Positions 1-9,098 of a DNA stretch of 62,165 bases are shown piece by piece. Location: contig DS990592.1 of assembly GCA_000155695.1 (NCBI GenBank), positions 5,337,097 through 5,399,261 on the forward strand, read 5' to 3'. The stretch comes from Verrucomicrobiia bacterium DG1235 (GTDB taxonomy: Bacteria > Verrucomicrobiota > Verrucomicrobiia > Opitutales > Opitutaceae). The notes beneath the pieces were generated by a model. The model searched no databases and was not told the DNA's origin. It was given only the letters and a program-made list of their open reading frames with translations. Position 1 is the stretch's first letter, and every line of letters begins with the position of its first letter. Position numbers and translations under genes: made by a program.

Positions 1-234
1 GGGCCGCAAGGGGTGCGCGTGAACGCGGTAGCTCCGGGATTGATTCTCGGCACCTCGTTTCACAATACGCACACTACTGATGAGTCCGCACAGGAGACGA
101 TCAAGAGTTTACCCTTGGAGAGAGCAGGTACGCCCGATGACGTAGCTCGGGCGGTTTTGTTTCTGGCCTCCGAATTCGATGGGTTCATTACCGGGGCCAC
201 CTTGGACATTAATGGAGGCGCATATGGTTGTTAG
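1..234 (+). CDS. Short-chain dehydrogenase/reductase, C-terminal part only
   Basis: The reading frame is open from base 1 and ends at TAG 232-234, so the gene starts outside the window. The visible 77 residues match the end of a classical FabG-like SDR: the 'VRVNAVAPG' stretch after the catalytic helix, then 'TPDDVARAVLFLASE' and the closing 'ITGATLDINGG' strand. The Rossmann cofactor motif and the catalytic Tyr/Lys lie upstream and cannot be checked. The stop overlaps the start of the next gene, a polysaccharide lyase, by 11 bp. A role in reducing a lyase-derived keto-uronate is therefore plausible, but it rests on context only. Confidence 0.85.
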   Translation, partial: GPQGVRVNAVAPGLILGTSFHNTHTTDESAQETIKSLPLERAGTPDDVARAVLFLASEFDGFITGATLDINGGAYGC

Positions 235-2515
235 GAAAATAGCTGCCGCGCTACTGGGCCTTCTCGGAGTGGCGAGCGCAATTGGGATAGACTTCGAGGA
301 GCGCCATTTCACCTACAATGGCTTTAGTTTACCGGAGACGGTTGTGATGCCTGCTGAGGAGGTTCATCCTTCCCTCTGGTTCGGGGTGGACGATATCGCG
401 GCTTTGGCTGCGAAGCGGAACGCGGATGTGACCGCTAAGGATTATTGGGAGGCATTGGTAGGTAGCGAATATGTGTTGGCGGAGCTTCCTGCGGTGCCTG
501 TATTGTCGGATGATAAGAAGGTGGTGCACAAGTACTACGGGGCGTTGACGCAGATCGCGGCTTACAACGCGTTTTTGTATCAGGTATCTGATGACAATAA
601 AGCGGCGTATTTCGAAAAGGCTGTGGGAGCTTTGAGGCGAGGGTATGCCGGACCTCTTTACGAGCTGGATCCGATCGTAAAGGGAAGCGCGGTGGACGAG
701 ATCTATCAAGGGCTGTGGGCGCAGAACTTTGCGGCTGCATATGACTGGGTGCAGCCCGGCTTGTCTGCCGAAGACGATGCCATGATTCGTGGGCATCTTG
801 TGAAGCACGCACGCTATATGCACGAGAACCTGTGGTCTTGGGCGAGCAGTCCGCATAATCACTTGTCGAAACCGGCCTGGGGCTTGGGGAGCGTGGCATT
901 GGCGCTATCGGACCATCCGGAGGCGAAGGCGTGGCTGGAGAGAGCGGTGGCCGCTTCGAACGCCAACACGCGTTACTTCTTTAGCTCTGATGGAATTTAT
1001 CGCGAGGGGTCGCACTACTATTTGTTCTCCTTCATCAACTTCGTTCCGTTTTTGTATCATTATCGTAATACAAGCGGATACGATGCGTTTGAGGCCTTCC
1101 AGCCTGCGTTCGAGTGGCCGGTATTGAGCCGAAATGGCAAAGGGTGGATGCCGAACTTTGAGGACAGCTTTATTCGTCCTTATCCTTCGCAGCTCGTGGC
1201 GGGAGCGTATCGAGAAGCAACGACGCGTTTGCATGGTTCGGCGTCTTTAGCAGAGGTTTTGCAGTGGAATTTCAGGAATACTGATTATGGGGCTTTTGAT
1301 CAGTCTGAAAAGAGGAGCGGCTACAATTACACGGGGGCTACTTGGGATTATGCCAAAGCGCTGATCGAGTACTTGTGCTATGAGCCCGATATTGTGGCGA
1401 TGGTTCCGGATGTATCTCCAGTGCAGTTTCTGGATTCGGGGCAAAGCGTGTTTCGCAATGGCTGGGGATTCAATGATGCCAAGGGGCGGACTTTGATTTT
1501 TCAGGCGGTTGCAGATGCGGACAATCATGAGCATAGCGATCATTTGAGTTTCGTACTCGAGGCGGAAAATCAACTGATGTCATCGGATTCAGGATACACG
1601 AGAGCGAGTTATGGAGAGGCGATACGCAAGGGTTGGTACGTGACTCCCGAGGCTCATAATGTCGTTCTTGCGAATGGCGAGGCTCCGGTGGATACGCTTC
1701 CGAATGTAGGGCCTGCATCCCGGGCGCGTTTAGCGACACCGTTTTTCTCGTGTGAAATCAAAGAGGCTCCTTATGCGAATGGCGGAAAGCATCAGCGTAT
1801 GGTGGCGATGCTGGGAGGAGATGATTTCGCGATCGTTGATCGAGTTGCCTTACCTGCCTCAGGGAAGATTGATGTCGTGATGCACGGAGGGCGGGCCAGC
1901 TTGGATTCTGGAGAGTCATTGCATCGCTGGACGTATTCGGAAGACGATTACGGTCCGGAGTCCGGATTGCGACAGTGGTTCTGGGGAAAGGGATTTAAGA
2001 CGGAGATTCTCGAAGGAGAACTTACCTACATAAAGGGTGACTACGCTAGTTTTCCTTATCTAAAGCATAGCAGGTCGGGTGAAGGCGCGCTAGGTCTTAC
2101 TTTTCTCGAGCCCGTTGCGAAGGGAGAAGGAGGAGCGGAGTATATTTATGAGCGAAAGTCTGAAGATCGAATCGTTGTGCGCAATGAGAGAAGCTCGGTT
2201 TGGCTTGTGGCGAATGCATCTGATCAGAGTATTGGAGAGTCGAATTGGAAGACTGACGCATTTTTTGCTCACTTCAGTCTGAATCCCTCTGGGGGGTCTC
2301 AGATTGGTTTAGTGGAGGCAAAGTATTTAAAAGTTGGAGACGTACTGGAGATGAAGTTTAATTCGAAGGTAAACTTGGCCTTGGATTGGAATTCTCCTGA
2401 AGGTGGCTTGAACTTGTATTACGCGGCTTCTGATCCGGTGGAAGGGGTTGCTCGATTTGCCGGGAAGGTGTATCGATTGGAGTTGAGAGATAGCGGTAGA
2501 TTGGAATTGAGATGA
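224..2515 (+). CDS. Heparinase II/III-family polysaccharide lyase, secreted
   Basis: 763 residues from ATG 224, chosen because GGAGGCG lies just upstream and the product then starts with a signal peptide ('KIAAALLGLLGVASA'). An alpha/alpha-toroid part comes first, with Asn212-His213 in 'PHNHLSKPAWG' and 'REGSHYY' near residue 260 as likely catalytic-cleft positions. A heparinase II/III beta-sandwich part follows, with 'NHEHSDHLSF' near 434 and 'HNVVL' near 478. Such enzymes beta-eliminate uronic-acid polymers (alginate, heparinoids, ulvan-like glycans); the substrate cannot be read from sequence. It overlaps the upstream SDR and is ATGA-coupled to the downstream isomerase, so the three are probably one operon. 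Confidence 0.85.
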   Translation: MVVRKIAAALLGLLGVASAIGIDFEERHFTYNGFSLPETVVMPAEEVHPSLWFGVDDIAALAAKRNADVTAKDYWEALVGSEYVLAELPAVPVLSDDKKVVHKYYGALTQIAAYNAFLYQVSDDNKAAYFEKAVGALRRGYAGPLYELDPIVKGSAVDEIYQGLWAQNFAAAYDWVQPGLSAEDDAMIRGHLVKHARYMHENLWSWASSPHNHLSKPAWGLGSVALALSDHPEAKAWLERAVAASNANTRYFFSSDGIYREGSHYYLFSFINFVPFLYHYRNTSGYDAFEAFQPAFEWPVLSRNGKGWMPNFEDSFIRPYPSQLVAGAYREATTRLHGSASLAEVLQWNFRNTDYGAFDQSEKRSGYNYTGATWDYAKALIEYLCYEPDIVAMVPDVSPVQFLDSGQSVFRNGWGFNDAKGRTLIFQAVADADNHEHSDHLSFVLEAENQLMSSDSGYTRASYGEAIRKGWYVTPEAHNVVLANGEAPVDTLPNVGPASRARLATPFFSCEIKEAPYANGGKHQRMVAMLGGDDFAIVDRVALPASGKIDVVMHGGRASLDSGESLHRWTYSEDDYGPESGLRQWFWGKGFKTEILEGELTYIKGDYASFPYLKHSRSGEGALGLTFLEPVAKGEGGAEYIYERKSEDRIVVRNERSSVWLVANASDQSIGESNWKTDAFFAHFSLNPSGGSQIGLVEAKYLKVGDVLEMKFNSKVNLALDWNSPEGGLNLYYAASDPVEGVARFAGKVYRLELRDSGRLELR

Positions 2516-3330
2516 AATTGGCATTTACGACATTAGCTTGTCCCGACTGGGATGTGGAAACGATAGTAGGCAAAGCGAAGGCCTATGGATACGACGGGGT
2601 AGATTTTCGCGGCACGAAAGAAGGTCTCGATATTACTACTCAGGCAGCGTTTACGTCGGGAATTGCGAATACGAGGTCTTTGATAAAGGGGCATGGCATA
2701 ATTGTCAGCGGGATCAGCTCCAGCCTTCGCATTTGTGATCGGGAGTTGTTTGATGCGAATGTGGAGGAGGCGAGGCGGACGGTTCCGCTGGCTCTGGAAC
2801 TGGGGGCTGAGCAGGTAAGGGTTTTTGGATACGGAGACCCTGCGAAAAGCCGGGCGGTGTGGATTGATCAGGCACGACAATGCATGGATGCTATTTTCGA
2901 AATCGATGGAGCGGACCAAATCAATTGGCTGCTAGAGATGCATGATTATTGGATTTATTCTGATGTGTGCTTGCAGTTAATGAACGCGATAGAGCATAGG
3001 CGATTTAAAATCCTCTGGGATGTAGGGCATACGTCGCGAATAGGTGGCGAAACAGTGGAGGCGACGTTTGGCGCTTTGGGAGAATCGGTTCTTTGCGTGC
3101 ATTTGAAGGACGCGATAGAGGATGCTTCGCATCCGCAGGCGATGAAGGATGGCTGGCGCTATGTTTTGCCGGGCCGGGGTCAGTTGCCATTGGCAGAGGC
3201 AGTTTCGGCGCTAAAGAAGAGCGGCTACGATGGCTGGTACGTGTTTGAGCACGAGAAGCGCTGGCATCGGGAGCTCGAAGAGCCGGATGTGGCCTTGCCG
3301 GCGTACGTGGATTGGGTAAGGGGAGTGTAA
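2512..3330 (+). CDS. Xylose-isomerase-like TIM-barrel sugar isomerase/epimerase
   Basis: 272 residues with the AP-endonuclease-2/xylose isomerase-like barrel. The N-terminus 'MKLAFTTLACPDWDVE', 'YGYDGVDFRG', 'WLLEMHDYW', 'ILWDVGHTSRIGG', 'VHLKDA' and a late 'YVFEHEKRW' give the usual spaced Glu/Asp/His metal ligands at strand ends. The start overlaps the lyase stop (ATGA), so it is translationally coupled. With the SDR and lyase it would process unsaturated or keto sugars in the cytoplasm; the exact substrate is unknown. No signal peptide is present. Confidence 0.85.
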   Translation: MKLAFTTLACPDWDVETIVGKAKAYGYDGVDFRGTKEGLDITTQAAFTSGIANTRSLIKGHGIIVSGISSSLRICDRELFDANVEEARRTVPLALELGAEQVRVFGYGDPAKSRAVWIDQARQCMDAIFEIDGADQINWLLEMHDYWIYSDVCLQLMNAIEHRRFKILWDVGHTSRIGGETVEATFGALGESVLCVHLKDAIEDASHPQAMKDGWRYVLPGRGQLPLAEAVSALKKSGYDGWYVFEHEKRWHRELEEPDVALPAYVDWVRGV

Positions 3331-3357
3331 GGAATTGCGTAAGGAGCTCGCTCCCGC

Positions 3358-4416
3358 CTAGCTTTCGCGGCTGGGGCGGGCGATGACGCCGGGGTAGGGT
3401 TCGTCGGCGAAGAGGGCGCCATCGTCGGGCATGTGGCGGTCGCAGATCTCGAAGAGCTGGGCCTTGGTTTTGGAGCGACGCATCTCGTAGAGGAACTTGC
3501 CTTCGGAATCGACGCCTTGCCCGACGAAGTTGAGGTATTTCTTCATCTTGTTGACCTGGGCTTGCTCTGGGGCGTGGGGTCGCTCCACGGCGGCGTAGAG
3601 GTCTTTGACGTAGCGGTTGACTTGGTTGAGTGAGATTTTGGATACGGGGAGTCCGGCTTGGTCTTCGCGGATTTGGCGGAAGATCCAGGGGTTGCGGATG
3701 GCGTGGCGGCCGACCATGACGCCGGCGGCTCCGGTGTAGTCGAGGATTTGGCGGGCTTTGGCGGCGGAGGTGACGTCGCCGTTGGCGAGGAGGGGGCAGT
3801 TGATTCGTTCGGCGGCGCGTTTGATGAAGTCGTAGTGGACTTCGGAGCGGTACATTTCCTTGACGGTGCGGCCGTGCAGGCTGAGGAGGTCGACTTGGTG
3901 CTTGTTGACGAGGTCGAGGATGGTCTCGAAGTTTTCTGTATTCTCGAATCCGATACGCATCTTGACGGTGAAGAGTCCGGGGATGGTTTGGCGGAGGGCG
4001 CCGAGGACTTGGTCGATTTTTTGGGGGTCGCGCAGGAGTCCGCCGCCGCAGTGCTTTTTGTAGACGGTGGGGGCGGGGCAGCCCATGTTGAGGTCGACTC
4101 CGGCGATGGGGTGTGACTGGAGATCTTTGGCGGTGCGGGTGAGGTGGTGGATGTCCTCGCCGATCATTTGAGCGAAGACGGGGCGTCCGGTTTCGTTTTC
4201 CGTGACGGCCTCAAGGATGTGTTTCTCGAGGCGGGACTGGACGTGGACGCGGAAGTACTCGGTGACGAAGTAGTCGGGGGCGCCGCAATTCGCGATGACG
4301 GCCATGAACGGGCGGTCGGTGACGTCTTGCATGGGGGCGAGGGCGGTGAGGGGCTGTCCTGCCTGAATGGGTGCGGGAAGGGTGCGGTTGGCGGGCTTGC
4401 TCTCGGTTTGGCTCAT
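3358..4416 (-). CDS. dus: tRNA-dihydrouridine synthase
   Basis: 352 residues of the FMN-dependent Dus family, which reduces uridine to dihydrouridine in tRNA. Visible are 'LAPMQDVTDRPF' at the barrel entry, Cys113 in 'NMGCPAPTVYKK' as the likely catalytic acid, 'LLANGDVTS', and 'GVMVGRHAIRNPWIF' for phosphate binding. Length fits the family. It converges on the isomerase gene with a 27-bp gap. The 5' leader just upstream of the start (4431-4469) is a G-poor repeat in the mRNA sense and has no clear Shine-Dalgarno. Which Dus subclass it is cannot be decided here. Confidence 0.93.
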   Translation of the reverse strand: MSQTESKPANRTLPAPIQAGQPLTALAPMQDVTDRPFMAVIANCGAPDYFVTEYFRVHVQSRLEKHILEAVTENETGRPVFAQMIGEDIHHLTRTAKDLQSHPIAGVDLNMGCPAPTVYKKHCGGGLLRDPQKIDQVLGALRQTIPGLFTVKMRIGFENTENFETILDLVNKHQVDLLSLHGRTVKEMYRSEVHYDFIKRAAERINCPLLANGDVTSAAKARQILDYTGAAGVMVGRHAIRNPWIFRQIREDQAGLPVSKISLNQVNRYVKDLYAAVERPHAPEQAQVNKMKKYLNFVGQGVDSEGKFLYEMRRSKTKAQLFEICDRHMPDDGALFADEPYPGVIARPSRES

Positions 4417-4430
4417 GCGGAGGGAAGGGA

Positions 4431-4469
4431 ATGAAGAGTGAAGGGTGAAAAGTGAAGGGTGAAATGGGC
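4431..4469. repeat. Degenerate GAAGAGT/GAAGGGT repeat before dus
   Basis: Four to five imperfect 7-9-bp units on the + strand (GAAGAGTGAAGGGTGAAAAG and following). In the mRNA sense of dus this is a TTCACCCTTCAC-type leader ending about 15 bases before the start codon. It is one of a set of similar leaders in this window. Confidence 0.7.
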
Positions 4470-4548
4470 GATGTTTTTTGGTGGGAGCGGTTGATTGAGG
4501 TGGTTCAAGGAGCTTGCGGGGAAGGGCTTAGACTGTTTTTGGTGGTGT

Positions 4549-5148
4549 ATGACCTCTTCTCGCGTTTCTCCTCTTTCGCTCAACCAGTTTATCGTCAAGG
4601 AGCATGTGGGCATGTTCAAGGCGGCGAACAATTTTGACATATTCGATCCGGCGACGGGCGAGAGGGTGTTGGAGTGTCGGGAAGAGAAGCTGGGTGGGTT
4701 TACGAAGTTGTTGAGGTTTACGGACTATAAGCGGATGACTCCGTTTCATATCGAAATCCGCGAGCCGAATGGAAGGACGTTGGTCGAGGTCAAGAGGGGG
4801 GTGGCTTTCTTGCTCTCGAAGGTGGAGGTTTTCGACGGGGAGGGCACGCCGCTGGGTAGCTTCAAGCAGAAGTTTCTGTCGATCGGTGGGAAGTTCGATG
4901 TCTTTTCCCCTGAGGGGGTGGTTCTTTGTACTTTGCAGGGAAAGTGGACGGGGTGGGATTTTTCGTTTGGTCTGGACGGAGTGGAGTTTGCCCATGTGAG
5001 CAAGAAGTGGTCGGGAATCGGCAAGGAGCTGTTTACTTCTGCGGACAATTACATGCTGAGCATTGATCCGGCAATCGAGGCGGATAGCTCGTTGCGGAAG
5101 CTTATCCTAGCGGCGGTTATGTGTATCGATATGGTGCTTAAGGAGTAG
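4549..5148 (+). CDS. LURP-one/phospholipid-scramblase-like protein
   Basis: 199 residues from ATG 4549. A second in-frame ATG at 4609 (before 'FKAANNF') is also possible, and neither has a strong ribosome site. The body has the Tubby-like beta-barrel pattern of the LURP-one/scramblase group: 'FDIFDPATGERVLECRE', 'PFHIEIREPNGR', 'VEVFDGEGTPLG' and 'FDVFSPEGVVLCTLQGKWTG', followed by a hydrophobic C-terminal helix 'LILAAVMCIDMVL'. The biochemical role of bacterial members is not settled. It stands alone between dus and a histidine kinase. Confidence 0.65.
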   Translation: MTSSRVSPLSLNQFIVKEHVGMFKAANNFDIFDPATGERVLECREEKLGGFTKLLRFTDYKRMTPFHIEIREPNGRTLVEVKRGVAFLLSKVEVFDGEGTPLGSFKQKFLSIGGKFDVFSPEGVVLCTLQGKWTGWDFSFGLDGVEFAHVSKKWSGIGKELFTSADNYMLSIDPAIEADSSLRKLILAAVMCIDMVLKE

Positions 5149-5357
5149 GGGCGAAGAAGCTTTTGGAGTGGCAAATTGGGCCATTGTTCGGGGTTTTCTC
5201 GGACTGCTTAACAAGTGGTTCGCCTAGGGTGGCTGCCGGAAAAACCTTGGTTGAGTCGTTTGAAAAATTTCTGATTCGCGTTATAAGGGCTATGCGAAGG
5301 CTTTATCCCTCTGGTCTTGGCGCACCGATTTTCGGCCGATATTCCTCTTAATCATCT

Positions 5358-7088
5358 ATGACAACGCGAGTTCCCAGTGGCCGTCCTGCTGCATTCAGAA
5401 GTGAATTGCCTCGCCCGTGCGCGGAAGACTGGCTAGAGGAGCAGCTCGCGAAGATTCCTGATATAGCTGCGACCTTGGCGGTGGAGCAGGATGCTGATGA
5501 GCTGATGCGGAAATCTGTTATGTTGGCTCGGGAGCGGCTTGGATTTGCTCGGATCGGGATATGGCTGTTGAAGGAGGAGTCGAGAACGGCTGTCGGTACT
5601 TTTGGAGTGAGCGGCACGGGTGAAGTTATCGATGAACGCGAGCTACGGTTTTACGACAACTCTGGATACATTCGCTCGATGCGAAGCTCCTGGGAACGCT
5701 CTCCGCACTATTATTTGGATATAGCTAATCCGCTTCGCAGCGGCGAACTGAAGGTATTGGGCTATGGCACTCGGATCACTGTGCCGTTGATTCACAAGGG
5801 GGCCATTTTGGGGTTCATTGCGGTGGACGATTTGATCAAGACCGATAGTGTAAATCGGAGATCGGGCACTTTGCTTCGTCAATTCGCGCTGGTGGTTTCA
5901 AACGCTTATTCGACCATAGTTCTTGAGGACGAGGTTAGGCGCAGCGCCGAAAAGGCAGCTGAATCCGAGCGGATCAAAAGCGAGTTTTTAGGAATGATGG
6001 GCCATGAGGTACGAACGCCTTTGAATGCCATGATGGGCTACGCTCAGCTTTTGCGCATGCGTGAGCGAGATGCCGAGGTCGTGGAGATCGCCAACACGAT
6101 CGAAGAGTGTGGGGCGCATATGTCGGGGTTGATCGATAGTATTCTGGAGTACTCGCATTTGGAGGCGGGGAATGTGGAGCGGTGGTACAAGCCTGGCGAC
6201 CCGATCGAAGTTGTTGAGTCGACTGTCAAGGGCTTCGAGTTGCTGTACGCTGGCAAGGGTCTTGGGCTCGAAGTCGCGCATGAGGGGGATCGATTGAAAG
6301 TCGATTTCGATGCAGTGAGTCTGCGTCAGGTATTGAGCAATCTGTTACAGAACGCGTTGAAGTACTCTGAAAGGGGCGGGACTCGAGTGAAGATTCTTTC
6401 GAAGGATCGGGCGAAGGGCTTTGTGGAGTATTATATCGAAGTTCGTGACAGCGGAATTGGAATAGCCTCGAAGCACCTGGCGGCGATCTTTGAACCGTTT
6501 CGGCAGATAGGGCGATCGGAGGATAAGAAGTCGGGTGGCGTTGGGATGGGCCTGGCGATCGTCAAGAGTCTCGTCAAGGGCATGGGAGGCGAGATACGGT
6601 GTGAAAGCGTGAAAGGGGAAGGCACGACTTTCTCGGTTGTATTGAGTTTTAGGCGAGTGAAGTCGGAGGAAGGAAATTCTGGAGCTGTTTCGAATGGGGC
6701 GGGACTGGAAGCTAGGTCGCCGAAGCGTATTCTCATCGTGGAGGATAACAGCATGAATTTGGGTGTTCTTAACGATTTGGTTGAATGTCTTGGTTATGCG
6801 AATACGGATTTCGCTAAGGATGGTATCGAAGCGCGAGACATGCTGAGGGAGCGTCCTTATGACATTGTCTTTATGGATGTCCAGATGCCTCGGCTGGACG
6901 GGTTGAGCTTGACGCGCTTGATTCGGGATGGCGGTTCTTGTCCGATTAATCGAACTGTTCCGATCGTAGGGGTGACTGCTTTCACGAGCGAGTATGACCG
7001 GGAAGAGTGCATGATGGCGGGAATGAATGACTACATATCGAAGCCTGTGGTTCTGGACTCGCTCCGCCGAGCCTTCGATTTGGTCTAG
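5358..7088 (+). CDS. GAF-domain hybrid histidine kinase with receiver
   Basis: 576 residues, no membrane segment, so a soluble sensor. An N-terminal GAF domain (about 35-190, 'VPLIHKGAILGFIAVDD') precedes HisKA with the phospho-acceptor His216 in 'GMMGHEVRTPLN'. The HATPase domain has Asn332 in the N box, Asp364 in 'VRDSGIGIA' and 'GGVGMGLAI'. A C-terminal receiver (about 456-576) has Asp507 in 'VFMDVQMPR' and Lys in 'YISKPV'. There is no output domain, so it should pass phosphate to another protein by phosphorelay. No partner regulator lies next to it; the signal is unknown. Confidence 0.92.
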   Translation: MTTRVPSGRPAAFRSELPRPCAEDWLEEQLAKIPDIAATLAVEQDADELMRKSVMLARERLGFARIGIWLLKEESRTAVGTFGVSGTGEVIDERELRFYDNSGYIRSMRSSWERSPHYYLDIANPLRSGELKVLGYGTRITVPLIHKGAILGFIAVDDLIKTDSVNRRSGTLLRQFALVVSNAYSTIVLEDEVRRSAEKAAESERIKSEFLGMMGHEVRTPLNAMMGYAQLLRMRERDAEVVEIANTIEECGAHMSGLIDSILEYSHLEAGNVERWYKPGDPIEVVESTVKGFELLYAGKGLGLEVAHEGDRLKVDFDAVSLRQVLSNLLQNALKYSERGGTRVKILSKDRAKGFVEYYIEVRDSGIGIASKHLAAIFEPFRQIGRSEDKKSGGVGMGLAIVKSLVKGMGGEIRCESVKGEGTTFSVVLSFRRVKSEEGNSGAVSNGAGLEARSPKRILIVEDNSMNLGVLNDLVECLGYANTDFAKDGIEARDMLRERPYDIVFMDVQMPRLDGLSLTRLIRDGGSCPINRTVPIVGVTAFTSEYDREECMMAGMNDYISKPVVLDSLRRAFDLV

Positions 7089-7143
7089 GCATTGCTGATC
7101 GTTTGAGCTTTCGCTTTAGCGTGCGAGGTGTAGGTTTTCGCGT

Positions 7144-7695
7144 ATGTCTGAAGTTCGCACGATCGAGGAGGCGTTTGACTTCATCCAAGGGGTGGGGATA
7201 TGCACGATATTTAGCGGCAGCGTAGAGGGGGTCCAGGCTCTGTGGGATGTAGTGGATTTGCCGGATAGAAGCGGAGGACGGACGAGATGGGGAGCTCGCA
7301 CTGAGGCCGTCTGGGCCTGGAAGACGGAGCTTCCGACTTTGTATCCGGATGATGTATACTACGGAAAGATAAAGGGTGGGCATGCCGTGTTGATGAGCAT
7401 GGATTACCTGAGAAAGACGCACTATCGGAAAAGCAAGCGTCCGGTGGCGGACTGTAGGGAGCTCGCGCGACATGTGTATGATATCATCCGGCTAAGTCCC
7501 GGTACGAGCGCGGAGATTCGGCGCGAGGCGATGGAGCGGTTTGGATGTAGCAAGAGTCGGTTCGAGTCTGCCTTAAAGGAGCTTCAGGTTACCTTGAACA
7601 TTGTACGGCTGAACGAGCCCGATTTGAAAAACGATACTTGGGTTCCGTTTGCTGAGGTTTATGGAGAGTTTGATAGAGTAGGAGGTGAGGCATGA
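7144..7695 (+). CDS. AlkZ-related winged-helix protein
   Basis: 183 residues. 'IEEAFDFIQGVGICTIF', 'WAWKTELP', 'YYGKIKGGHAVLMSMDYL' and the winged-helix-like 'GTSAEIRREAMERFGCSKSRFESALKELQ' match the family annotated as AlkZ-related. That family resembles the AlkZ/YcaQ DNA glycosylases but is much shorter. The catalytic glutamine motif of true AlkZ is not evident, so glycosylase activity is doubtful. The stop overlaps the start of the NhaC gene (ATGA at 7692-7695), so the two are translationally coupled. Confidence 0.65.
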   Translation: MSEVRTIEEAFDFIQGVGICTIFSGSVEGVQALWDVVDLPDRSGGRTRWGARTEAVWAWKTELPTLYPDDVYYGKIKGGHAVLMSMDYLRKTHYRKSKRPVADCRELARHVYDIIRLSPGTSAEIRREAMERFGCSKSRFESALKELQVTLNIVRLNEPDLKNDTWVPFAEVYGEFDRVGGEA

Positions 7696-9098
7696 ATCGG
7701 GTTCGCGCTCGGCTTACGGTGTCATTGATTCCTGTTTTCGTTTTGGTGATTTCTCTTTATGGAAGTATCCAAATATTGGATATACCACCTCATCTTTCCT
7801 TGGTATTCGCAACTGTGGTGGCTGCGGTGATTGCGGTATATCGAGGTATGGACTGGGCGCGTTTGGAGGCGGGGATCGTTCGGGGGATTTCGGTCGCTCT
7901 GCCTTCTGTCCTTATTTTGATGGCGATCGGAATGTTGATTGGGACTTGGACGGCAAGTGGTGTGGTTCCCTATCTCATTACGCTTGGCTTGGAGCTTTTG
8001 TCTCCTGCGTATTTTCTGCCAGCGGCTTGTGTGATAAGTATAGTGGTTTCGCTTTCAACGGGGAGCTCCTGGTCGACGGCTGGCACTGTCGGGGTGGCTT
8101 TAATCGGAGTCGGCCAGGGCTTGGGCTTTTCGCTGCCGATGGTAGCGGGGGCGGTTATTTCCGGAGCCTATTTTGGGGATAAGATGTCGCCCCTTTCTGA
8201 AACGACGAATTTAGCGCCGGCGGTGGCGGGGGCTAAGCTGTTTGATCATATTCGGCATATGGCGTGGACGAGTGGTCCGAGCATTGTGATTTCTCTTATT
8301 ATCTACACGGTGCTCGGTTTGAAGGTGGAGGTCGGTGTTGTTGGGAGCGACGGGATGTCCGATCTTTCGGGTACGCTGTCGGATTTGTTCGTGCTGAGTC
8401 CTTGGCTATTGCTGCCCCCGTTTTGTGTGCTTGCTTTGATTCTTTTGCGTGTATCGGCTTTGCCGTCCTTGCTTGCCGGGGCTTTTTTAGGTGTTGTAAT
8501 GGGAGTTTGGTTACAGGGAGCATCTTTTGCAGAGATGCTTATTGCGGCTCAGGAAGGATTTGTTTCGGCATCGGGCGTGGCTGAAATTGACGAGCTGTTA
8601 ACGAGGGGAGGTTTGGAGAGTATGTTTTGGACGATCTCGCTGATCGTCTGCTCCATGGCGTTTGGCGGAGTGATGGAGACGAGCGGGATGCTGAGAGCGA
8701 TCGCCGAATCCTTGTTGAGGGTCGCCGAGACGGGTGGTCAGCTTGTCGCAGCAACGGTGGCGACTTGCATTGGGATGAATCTGATCGCTCCCGACCAGTA
8801 CCTGTCGATCATCGTGCCCGGCAGGATGTATAAGGAAGCCTATAAGCAGAAAGGGCTGGCGGCCAAGAATCTTTCCCGAGCCTTGGAAGATGGCGGTACG
8901 ATAACATCACCCTTAGTGCCTTGGAATTCATGCGGCGTATTCATGATGTCGGTATTGGCGGTGAATCCGCTGGCCTATCTTCCGTTTGCGTTTTTCAATC
9001 TGATCAATCCGGTGCTCTCCATTTTCTTTGGCTTGAAAGGTTGGACGATCGTGGAGGCCGATTCGGATGAGAAAGAAGGGGAGCGTTCATATGATTGA
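7692..9098 (+). CDS. NhaC-family Na+/H+ antiporter
   Basis: 468 residues with about eleven hydrophobic spans. Typical NhaC/ion-transporter features are 'SLSTGSSWSTAGTVGVALIG', 'SGAYFGDKMSPLSETTNLA' and 'EDGGTITSPLVPWNSCG'. It would exchange Na+ or a Na+-linked organic anion for protons at the inner membrane, fitting a marine organism. It begins inside the stop codon of the AlkZ-related gene and ends over the start of a small membrane protein gene, giving a tight three-gene unit. The ion or substrate is not resolved from sequence. Confidence 0.9.
   Translation: MNRVRARLTVSLIPVFVLVISLYGSIQILDIPPHLSLVFATVVAAVIAVYRGMDWARLEAGIVRGISVALPSVLILMAIGMLIGTWTASGVVPYLITLGLELLSPAYFLPAACVISIVVSLSTGSSWSTAGTVGVALIGVGQGLGFSLPMVAGAVISGAYFGDKMSPLSETTNLAPAVAGAKLFDHIRHMAWTSGPSIVISLIIYTVLGLKVEVGVVGSDGMSDLSGTLSDLFVLSPWLLLPPFCVLALILLRVSALPSLLAGAFLGVVMGVWLQGASFAEMLIAAQEGFVSASGVAEIDELLTRGGLESMFWTISLIVCSMAFGGVMETSGMLRAIAESLLRVAETGGQLVAATVATCIGMNLIAPDQYLSIIVPGRMYKEAYKQKGLAAKNLSRALEDGGTITSPLVPWNSCGVFMMSVLAVNPLAYLPFAFFNLINPVLSIFFGLKGWTIVEADSDEKEGERSYD

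Noticed and set aside
5163-5351. 62-codon frame between the LURP-one and kinase genes
   Set aside because: No ribosome site and no protein-like pattern; likely the kinase promoter region.
7089-7143. Sodium-responsive riboswitch before the antiporter unit
   Set aside because: The leader is only about 55 bases and shows no long conserved pairing.
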